Positions 43,739-49,673 of a stretch of DNA of 49,673 nucleotides are shown here, piece by piece. Location: positions 1 through 49,673 of the forward strand of contig NZ_CP124619.1 in assembly GCF_029958925.1 (NCBI RefSeq), given 5' to 3'. Origin of the DNA: Tropicibacter oceani (GTDB lineage: Bacteria > Pseudomonadota > Alphaproteobacteria > Rhodobacterales > Rhodobacteraceae). Under the pieces are notes generated by a model that did no database searches, was not told where the DNA came from, and saw nothing but the letters and a program-made list of their open reading frames with translations. The first letter of the stretch is position 1; every line of letters begins with the position of its first letter. A program made the position numbers and the translations under genes.

Positions 43739-45040
43739 ATGTTTTTTGCAAAAACCGGTTTCAAGTCAGCGGCCCTGGGGGCCAGCGCGCTTGTCGCCCT
43801 GGCGGGTATTGCCACGGCGGATGTGGTGCATCTGGACGATGTCATCGTCGATGGGTCGATCTGCGTCGGGCAGGATTGCGTCAACGGCGAAAGCTTTGGG
43901 TTCGACACGATCCGCCTGAAGGAAAACAACCTGCGGATCAAGGCGCAGGATACTTCGAACTCGGCGTCCTTCCCGACCGTCGACTGGCAGATCACCTTCA
44001 ACGACAGCAGCAACGGCGGCGCGAACAAATTCGCGATCGATGATATCGATAGCGGGCGCACCCCCTTCACGATCGAAGCGAGCACCCGGTCGCACCAGCT
44101 GTACCTGTCGGACAGCAACAAGGTGGGGTTCGGCACCAGCACACCGGTTGCCGACCTGCACGTCAAACAGGGCAACACCCCGACCCTGCGGCTTGAGCAG
44201 GACGGAAGCTCGGGCTTTGCCGCGCAGGTCTTTGACGTGGCCAGCAACGAGGCCAACTTCTTCATCCGCGATGCCAGCAACGGCTCGAGGCTGCCGTTCC
44301 GCATTCAGCCGGGCGCGCCGACAAACGCGCTTTACATCGACAGCGCCGGCGAGATTGGCCTTGGGGCGAGCACCAACCCGACTGCTCCCCTGCACGTCAA
44401 ACGCAGCGATGGGTCCTCGTCGGTGTTGATCGAAGAAACCAACGGCGCCGCTGCTGCCCGCGGTCTGCTGACGTTGAAGAACAACGGCGGGTCCTTCATC
44501 ACCATGTCGAATACCGACACCGGGGTGGACTGGTTCTTTACCTATGAAAATGCTGCGGCCGGCCGCATGCTTTTTGCCCGCAGCGATGCCGCGGCCGAAA
44601 GCATGTCCCTTGGCGCCGACGGCAGCTTTCAGGTGGGTGGTGACGGTTCTGCGGCGCAGGGCGGGATGTCGCTGGATGCCTCGGGCAACCTGACCATCGG
44701 TGGCACGCTGGCGCAAAGTTCCGACAAGCACGCCAAGATGGCGATCGTTCCGGTCGACAGCCAGGAGGTCCTGGCAAAGGTCAGCGCCCTGCCGCTGAGC
44801 AGCTGGACCTATATCCACGACGCCAAGGACGGCACGCGCCACATCGGCCCGATGGCGCAGGATTTTCACGCCGCCTTTGGCACCGGCAAGAACGACACCA
44901 CCATTTCCACGCTGGACACCTCGGGGGTGGCGCTGGCCGCCATCCAGGCGCTGAGCGCGCAGAACGAGGCGCAGCAGGCCCTGATCGCCAAGCTGTCCGA
45001 ACGGCTGGAAATGCTGGAAACCCGGATCGCGGCCGACTGA
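43739..45040 (+). CDS. Exported tail-fibre-like protein with S74 chaperone domain
   Basis: A 433-residue protein, first of three paralogues. Residues 1-27 form a Sec signal peptide (AALGASALVALAGIATA before the cut). The middle carries DTIRLKENNLRI, VGFGTSTPVADLHVK and PTLRLEQDGSSGF, in the style of tail-fibre and adhesin repeats. The last 107 residues match the peptidase S74 intramolecular chaperone: SSDKHAK with Ser328-Asp329, HIGPMAQDFHAAFG and a C-terminal coiled coil. S74 domains trimerise, help folding, and cut themselves off before the Ser. AAAAGGAG precedes the ATG. A strong terminator follows. A surface fibre or glycan-linked adhesin is likely. Confidence 0.82.
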   Translation: MFFAKTGFKSAALGASALVALAGIATADVVHLDDVIVDGSICVGQDCVNGESFGFDTIRLKENNLRIKAQDTSNSASFPTVDWQITFNDSSNGGANKFAIDDIDSGRTPFTIEASTRSHQLYLSDSNKVGFGTSTPVADLHVKQGNTPTLRLEQDGSSGFAAQVFDVASNEANFFIRDASNGSRLPFRIQPGAPTNALYIDSAGEIGLGASTNPTAPLHVKRSDGSSSVLIEETNGAAAARGLLTLKNNGGSFITMSNTDTGVDWFFTYENAAAGRMLFARSDAAAESMSLGADGSFQVGGDGSAAQGGMSLDASGNLTIGGTLAQSSDKHAKMAIVPVDSQEVLAKVSALPLSSWTYIHDAKDGTRHIGPMAQDFHAAFGTGKNDTTISTLDTSGVALAAIQALSAQNEAQQALIAKLSERLEMLETRIAAD

Positions 45041-45069
45041 AAAGCGCGGGCGACCAAAGCCTGAAGACC

Positions 45070-45100
45070 CGCCCGCCCCTGCAAAGGGAGCGGGCGTTTT
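45070..45100 (+). terminator. Intrinsic terminator after the S74-domain gene
   Basis: CGCCCGC-CCCT (45070-45080) pairs with AGGG-A-GCGGGCG (45085-45096), eleven pairs with one bulged A and a GCAA loop, followed by four Ts. It lies 30 bases after the stop codon. Confidence 0.8.
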
Positions 45101-45122
45101 CATAGGGCGCCGCGATTTTCCG

Positions 45123-45145
45123 AATTCTTAAAATCCGCAAGAATT
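45123..45145. promoter_or_regulatory. AT-rich inverted repeat ahead of the second exported paralogue
   Basis: AATTCTT (45123-45129) and AAGAATT (45139-45145) are separated by nine bases, in an AT-rich island 118 bases before the next start. It could be an operator or part of the promoter; no -35/-10 pair is clear. Confidence 0.3.
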
Positions 45146-45262
45146 TGGTAATCTTTATGTGAAATCCCTTAACGCATCCCGCCATTGCCGCCGCTTTCGG
45201 CCCGCGCCGGGGTGGTCTGTTTCACCCTTCGATGCCTTTCCTGAAAAAAGTGGACCCTTGTC

Positions 45263-46531
45263 ATGCGCCTTGTCCTTCGCTGTGTCCTGCCTGTGATTTC
45301 CGCCCTGTGCCTGAATGCCGGCCCCGTGCTGGCGCAGGCCCTCAGCGGCAGCAACCTGACCCTGTCCGGCGTCATCACGCAGAACGGCGCCGGCACCAAT
45401 TTCTTTGATGGCGGCAACAACCTCTTTTCCGGGCGGGCCTGCATCGGGCCCACCTGCGACGGCACCGAAGCCTTTGAACAAGGTCCGCTGCGGCTGAAAT
45501 GGTCCGAACCCGATATCCTGTTCGAGGACAGCTCGAGCACCGCGGGGATCTCGAGCAACGACTGGCGGCTGGTGATCAATGACAGCACGACCACCAAGTT
45601 CGCGATCCAGGACATCGATGGCGGCACGATCCCCTTTACCATCCGGGGCGGTGTGCCGACCAATTCGTTCTGGCTGGACAGCACCGGGCGGCTGGGGTTG
45701 GGCACCTCGATCCCGCAGGCCAGCGTCGATATCGCCACCCTGACCCCGGCAATCCGGATGCAGCAGACCGGCACGGCGAACAGCTGGACCATGGCCGCGG
45801 GCAGCCAGTTCACCATCAACGACAATTCCGCCGCCAGCGTGCCTGTCATCTTCGAGCCAGGCGCCCCCACCGACAGCCTGCGGCTGGAGGACAGCGGCGA
45901 CATCGGCCTGGGCACCGGCGACCCTGGCGCGCAACTGCACCTGCGCCGCACGGATGGCACGGCCCGGCTTCTGGTCGAGGATGCCAGCCCCACCCAGGCC
46001 GTGCGCGAGATGTTCGCAATGAAGAACCGCGGCGGGTCGTATTTCACCCTGACCAATACCGCGACCAACGATTCGTGGTATTATGTGCATGAAAACAACG
46101 CGCCGAACCGTTTCTTGATCACCCATTCCAGCGGCGGCCTGCAAATGTCGCTAAACCGCGCCGGCGACATGACCCTGCTGGGAACGCTGTACACCGCGGG
46201 CTTTTGCAGTTCCGGCTGTGACCGCGTCTTTGACGAGGATTACCCGCTGCCCACGATCGCCCAGCAGGCCGCCATGATGCGCGAGAAACGCCACCTTCCG
46301 GCCGTGGGCCCCACCCCCGAGGACGGGCCTTTCAACATCGGGGCCATGACCGGCGGCATGCTGAACGAACTGGAAAAGGCGCATCTGTATATCGTCCAGC
46401 TGGAGGGGCGGCTGCGCGCGCAAGAGGCCGAGGCCGAGGCGCAAAAGGCGGTCACCCAAAGCCTTGCGGCACGGCTGAAGCGTCTGGAAACGCATCTGGA
46501 CCAAGGCAGCGCGCCCGCTGCGTACAGGTAA
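45263..46531 (+). CDS. Exported tail-fibre-like paralogue 2
   Basis: A 422-residue protein with a signal peptide (LVLRCVLPVISALCLNAGPV, cut after LAQA). It shares the layout of its neighbours: an N-terminal strand-rich part with ACIGPTCDG, SNDWRLVINDS and PFTIRGGVPTNSFWLDS, the repeats LGLGTSIPQASVDI and IGLGTGDPGAQLHLRR, and a shared C-terminus with GCDRVFDEDYPLPTI, KRHLPAVGPTPEDGPFN and LNELEKAHLYIVQLEGRL. This end replaces the S74 domain of paralogue 1. It resembles the HLPxVPS...LEKIEELTLY tail of proteins in other phyla. The final 50 residues are coiled-coil. Confidence 0.78.
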   Translation: MRLVLRCVLPVISALCLNAGPVLAQALSGSNLTLSGVITQNGAGTNFFDGGNNLFSGRACIGPTCDGTEAFEQGPLRLKWSEPDILFEDSSSTAGISSNDWRLVINDSTTTKFAIQDIDGGTIPFTIRGGVPTNSFWLDSTGRLGLGTSIPQASVDIATLTPAIRMQQTGTANSWTMAAGSQFTINDNSAASVPVIFEPGAPTDSLRLEDSGDIGLGTGDPGAQLHLRRTDGTARLLVEDASPTQAVREMFAMKNRGGSYFTLTNTATNDSWYYVHENNAPNRFLITHSSGGLQMSLNRAGDMTLLGTLYTAGFCSSGCDRVFDEDYPLPTIAQQAAMMREKRHLPAVGPTPEDGPFNIGAMTGGMLNELEKAHLYIVQLEGRLRAQEAEAEAQKAVTQSLAARLKRLETHLDQGSAPAAYR

Positions 46532-46665
46532 GGTAAAGCCTACCCGCAGCGGCAAAACGAGGATTTTTCTCCAAAACTGGCCTGAAATCGCTTAGAATGG
46601 CGCCACAGGCCGGCCTTTTCGGCTGGCGTATTCATTTAAGCATCTGTCATTTCAGGAGAGTTCAC

Positions 46666-47787
46666 ATGGGGACCATCATCAGGAAAACCGTCTTTGCCAC
46701 GGCGGCCGCAACCGGTCTGGTTGCAGGCGCGGCCAGTGCGCAGAACCTGATCACTTCGAACACCACGATCCACAACAGTCTTTGCGTCGGCTTCGATTGC
46801 GCCACCTCCGAAAGCTATGGGTCCGACACGATCCGGCTGAAGGAAAACAACCTGCGCATCCATTTCGACGACACCTCGGCTGCGGCCAGCTTTCCCAACC
46901 AGGACTGGCGGATCGAGATCAACTCGAACGTCAATGGCGGCGGGGAATATTTCCGCGTCGTCGATGCCACCGCAAGCCGCAACATCTTTACGCTGGAGGC
47001 CGCGGCGCCCAGCAGCTCGCTTGTCGTGGACAATGGCGGGCGCGTGGGGTTCGGCACCGACAACCCGGCGGTCGAACTGCACACAGTTGATGGCGATACG
47101 CCGACCTTGCGGCTGGCGCAGGACGGATCATCCGGCTTTGCCCCCCAGTCTTGGGACCTTGCCGGGAACGAGACCAGCTTTTTCATCCGTGATGTCACCA
47201 ACGGATCGACCCTGCCCTTCCGTATCCGCCCCGGAGCGCCCAGCCAGGCCCTGGTGATCGACACCGATGGCGATGTCGGGATCGGCACGCTGACCTCGGA
47301 TGCGGCGCTGCATGTCAAACGCACCGCCGCCGGCGTGCGCGAGATGCTTCGCCTGGACAACAACGGCGGGTCCTACATCACGCTGGCGAATTCGGCGACC
47401 AGCGAAGAGTGGTACTTTACCCATGAAAACAACGCGCCGCACCGGTTCCTGATCAGCCATTCCGATGGTCTTTTGCCGATGGCGCTGGACCGCGACGGCA
47501 ACATGGTTCTGACGGGTGACCTGACGACCACCGGGTCGGTCTGCGCCTCGGGCTGTGACCGGGTGTTCGATGCCGATTACCCGCTGCCCACGATCAAGCA
47601 GCAGGCTGAGATGATGTTCGCCGAACGCCACCTGCCGAATGTCGGCCCGACCGACGAGGACGGCCCCTTCAACGTGACGCAGAAGGTGGCCGGCATGCTG
47701 AACGAGCTGGAAAAGGCGCATATCTATATCGCCCAGCTCGAAGATCGTCTGGCGGCCGTCGAAAGCCGGCTGATCACCTCGGACTGA
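46666..47787 (+). CDS. Exported tail-fibre-like paralogue 3
   Basis: A 373-residue protein with a signal peptide (TVFATAAATGLVAGAASA before the cut) and AGGAGAG ahead of the ATG. Its N-terminal half is closest to paralogue 1: DTIRLKENNLRI, FPNQDWRIEINSN and PTLRLAQDGSSGFAPQ. Its C-terminus is like paralogue 2: GCDRVFDADYPLPTI, ERHLPNVGPTDEDGPFN and LNELEKAHIYIAQLEDRL. This mosaic suggests exchange of ends between family members. Two hairpins follow the gene. A trimeric surface fibre is a fair guess; the function is unknown. Confidence 0.78.
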   Translation: MGTIIRKTVFATAAATGLVAGAASAQNLITSNTTIHNSLCVGFDCATSESYGSDTIRLKENNLRIHFDDTSAAASFPNQDWRIEINSNVNGGGEYFRVVDATASRNIFTLEAAAPSSSLVVDNGGRVGFGTDNPAVELHTVDGDTPTLRLAQDGSSGFAPQSWDLAGNETSFFIRDVTNGSTLPFRIRPGAPSQALVIDTDGDVGIGTLTSDAALHVKRTAAGVREMLRLDNNGGSYITLANSATSEEWYFTHENNAPHRFLISHSDGLLPMALDRDGNMVLTGDLTTTGSVCASGCDRVFDADYPLPTIKQQAEMMFAERHLPNVGPTDEDGPFNVTQKVAGMLNELEKAHIYIAQLEDRLAAVESRLITSD

Positions 47788-47836
47788 TCAGCCACCCTTT
47801 GGGCTGACCTTGACAGGCCCCGCCCTGGCGGGGCCT
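47788..47836 (+). terminator. Two hairpins after paralogue 3
   Basis: TCAGCC/GGCTGA (47788-47793 and 47802-47807) forms a six-pair stem, and AGGCCCCGCC/GGCGGGGCCT (47815-47836) a very strong stem with a minimal loop. Neither has a T-tract, so termination is likely but not certain. Confidence 0.45.
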
Positions 47837-47870
47837 ATGGGCCATCCTGTCCGCCCAGACCAAAGGCCCC

Positions 47871-48818
47871 ATGAAGACGCTTTACCTGCACATCGGCCGC
47901 GGCAAGACCGGCACCACCGCCCAGCAAAAGGCCCTGGCCGATGCCCGGCCGGCGCTGTTGCGGGCCGGGTTGGATTACATCCTGGCCGGGGACATGGGCC
48001 GCGGCCATGGCCATCAGGAATTTGCCAAAAGCTTTATCACCCTGCCGCCCGCCGTCATGGTGCCCGCCAAGGCCCCCGAGGCGATCCGCGCGCAGACCGC
48101 GCAGCAGATCTGCGACAGCCCGGCGCCGGCGGTGCTGCTGAGTTCGGAAAACTTTCCGCTGGCCGACATCGACGCGCTGCGCGACTGGATCGCGGCGCTG
48201 CCGGTCAAGGTCGCGGTGCGGGTGATCCTGTTTGCCCGCTCGCAGGATGAACTGGCGGAATCCGAGTACAACCAATTGGTCAAGCTCAAGCGCGAAACCC
48301 GCTCGGCTGCGGACTATGCCGCGGCGCTGGAGGGGGCGGATTTCTTTGCCGAGGCCGAGGCCTGGGCCGCGCGTTTCGGCCGCGAGAACATCCTGTGCCG
48401 GGTCTATGACGGCGCCGCCCAGGATGCGGTGGCGCGGCTGGGCGACTGCCTGCCCGGCGGCGATGCCCTGGCCGGGGTGTCCGGCGCCCCTGCCCTGACC
48501 GAAGCCGCGGCCTATGCCAACCGTTCGCTGGGGGCGCGGGCGCTGCTGACGGCGCGGATGCTGAACACCGTCGAGCTGGAGGACCGCCTGGCGCTGTATC
48601 GCCAGCTGTTTCGCGCCTTCGAGGGCAATGACATTCCCGCTGTGCTGTTCAGTTCCGCCGAAGCCCGCGCCATCCGCGCCCGGTTCGCCGCCAGCAACGC
48701 CCGCTTTGCCAGGGCCTATCTGGGGCGAAACAGTGACGATCTGGGCGGGCGCCGGTATGACGACGCGGCCCGCGACAGGCATTACGAGGCAGTCAGGGCG
48801 CTGAACATCGCGCCGTGA
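47871..48818 (+). CDS. Sulfotransferase-like protein
   Basis: A 315-residue protein. LYLHIGRGKTGTTAQQKAL is the N-terminal PAPS P-loop, very similar to that of the protein at 33995-35080 (HVGHYKTGTTALQ), so the two are paralogues. VRVILFARSQDELAESEYNQ fits the position of the 3-prime-phosphate loop, though its usual R-x-P is changed to RSQ, which may weaken PAPS binding. It follows the exported trio after 83 bases. The stop codon abuts that of the convergent last gene (TGATCA at 48816-48821). Role in glycan sulfation is inferred. Confidence 0.72.
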   Translation: MKTLYLHIGRGKTGTTAQQKALADARPALLRAGLDYILAGDMGRGHGHQEFAKSFITLPPAVMVPAKAPEAIRAQTAQQICDSPAPAVLLSSENFPLADIDALRDWIAALPVKVAVRVILFARSQDELAESEYNQLVKLKRETRSAADYAAALEGADFFAEAEAWAARFGRENILCRVYDGAAQDAVARLGDCLPGGDALAGVSGAPALTEAAAYANRSLGARALLTARMLNTVELEDRLALYRQLFRAFEGNDIPAVLFSSAEARAIRARFAASNARFARAYLGRNSDDLGGRRYDDAARDRHYEAVRALNIAP

Positions 48819-49673
48819 TCAGTCAAAGGGATAGCGCCCCCCGGTGACCCCGGCGACAAAGCGCTGGAACAGCGCGTTCGACCCTTCCATCGGTTTTTGC
48901 AGAAAGGCCTGAAAGGCGGAGTTGTCGGCAAAGACCTCTTCGCGGCGGAATTCCTGGCCGCGCAGGTAATGCAGGAAAACGGTCTGCGCCATCTCGTCCG
49001 GGTATTGCCGGTCGGCGCGCGGATCGTTGGGGAAATTGTAGCGCATCGGCAAGGCCCGCAGCGGCACGTTCAGATCGGCGCAGGTCAGCGCCAGCGACAC
49101 CTGCGGCGCCCACCACTCGCCCAGATGCGCGGCGACCTTTGGCCGGAGTTCCATGTCGCGGGCGTGGAATGCCGCCAGCAGCGCGGGCGGGCCGGCAAAC
49201 ATGCCAAAGTTGATGTAGAACGGGGTTTCGGGGGGGCGATCCGCCGGCATCAGCGTATAGCGATAGGGCCGCGCCAGGTCGCGGCCAAGCACGGCCTGGG
49301 CAAGTTCGGGCCAGTCGCGCGCCGGATCGCGCGGGCGATCGCCCCAGGGGAAATGCATATGCGCGATCACCCCGGCCAGTGACGGAATTTCGGAAAGGCT
49401 TTGGGCCAGCGGCGTGACCGGGGCCATAACCGCCACATCGGCATCGCAAAGCAGCGACAGGTCGGCGCCCGGGTCCAGCAGGTCAAAGCGCATGTTGTGC
49501 TGGGCGGCGTGGCAGGGATTGTCGGCGCCGGGGGCATGGGCCCAATGCACCTCGATCCGGTCAAAATAGGGCTGCCAGCGGGCCGGGATGGTTTCGGACT
49601 GGTGATCGCCAAAGACACAGACCAGCCGCGCGGCGGCCTCATCGGGGCCAAGGCGGTCCAGGCAGAGGCGAAA
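48819..49673 (-). CDS. Putative glycosyltransferase, cut by the window edge
   Basis: At least 284 codons, open to the end of the window, so the N-terminus is missing; the GTG at 49550 is internal because the frame continues upstream with good protein sequence (LVCVFGDHQS, ARWQPYFDRIEV). LLCDADVAVMAP looks like a GT-A DxD site, as in GT8-like enzymes, and FYINFGMFAGP and NFPNDPRADRQYPDE resemble the acceptor half. It ends exactly where the convergent sulfotransferase-like gene ends. The family assignment is tentative. Confidence 0.55.
   Translation of the reverse strand, partial: FRLCLDRLGPDEAAARLVCVFGDHQSETIPARWQPYFDRIEVHWAHAPGADNPCHAAQHNMRFDLLDPGADLSLLCDADVAVMAPVTPLAQSLSEIPSLAGVIAHMHFPWGDRPRDPARDWPELAQAVLGRDLARPYRYTLMPADRPPETPFYINFGMFAGPPALLAAFHARDMELRPKVAAHLGEWWAPQVSLALTCADLNVPLRALPMRYNFPNDPRADRQYPDEMAQTVFLHYLRGQEFRREEVFADNSAFQAFLQKPMEGSNALFQRFVAGVTGGRYPFD

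Overview
The window is high-GC alphaproteobacterial DNA that I read as part of a Rhodobacteraceae (roseobacter-group) plasmid or chromid. A replication initiator of the RPA (RepA) family lies back to back with a parA-parB partition pair, around an origin that carries a DnaA box, three 22-bp iterons and an AT-rich stretch. Next to parAB is a complete dTDP-L-rhamnose operon (rmlA-rmlD-rmlB-rmlC). This combination matches the RepA-I 'biofilm plasmids' described in roseobacters. No rRNA, tRNA, CRISPR array, transposase or integrase was found.

Layout. 1-3.2 kb: methyltransferase, GNAT-like acyltransferase and DegT aminotransferase, which look like a 4-amino-sugar branch. 3.2-6.1 kb: a secreted RTX protein. 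6.2-14.0 kb: UDP-galactopyranose mutase, a DUF2793/tail-fibre-like protein, a three-module glycosyltransferase and a tandem sulfotransferase-like fusion. 14.1-19.9 kb: a tightly packed minus-strand operon with a GDPD-like phosphodiesterase, a HAD phosphatase, three nucleotidyltransferase modules, a SnoaL-like protein and a putative glycosyltransferase. 20.1-22.0 kb: a serralysin-type metalloprotease. 22.2-26.6 kb: replication and partition. 26.6-29.9 kb: the rhamnose operon. 30.1-36.6 kb: a GlfT1-like glycosyltransferase, a KpsM/KpsE/KpsT-type polysaccharide exporter, a sulfotransferase-like protein and a GT4 enzyme. 36.6-42.5 kb: one giant gene with about four glycosyltransferase-like modules. 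42.6-49.7 kb: two more sulfotransferase-like genes flanking a tandem family of three exported tail-fibre-like proteins, then a partial glycosyltransferase.

Working together. Nucleotide-sugar supply (dTDP-rhamnose, UDP-galactofuranose, probably a dTDP-4-amino sugar), glycosyltransferases, possible sulfation, possible phospho-decoration and an ABC exporter all point to one surface polysaccharide built and exported from this replicon. RTX proteins and the exported tail-fibre-like family would act at the same surface.

The most notable non-coding signals are two identical 18-bp palindromes that resemble parS, one just after parB and one inside rmlD; a 14-bp perfect inverted repeat ahead of parA; and the iteron origin. 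The most novel-looking protein systems are the triple nucleotidyltransferase operon, the giant glycosyltransferase and the exported S74/tail-fibre-like trio.
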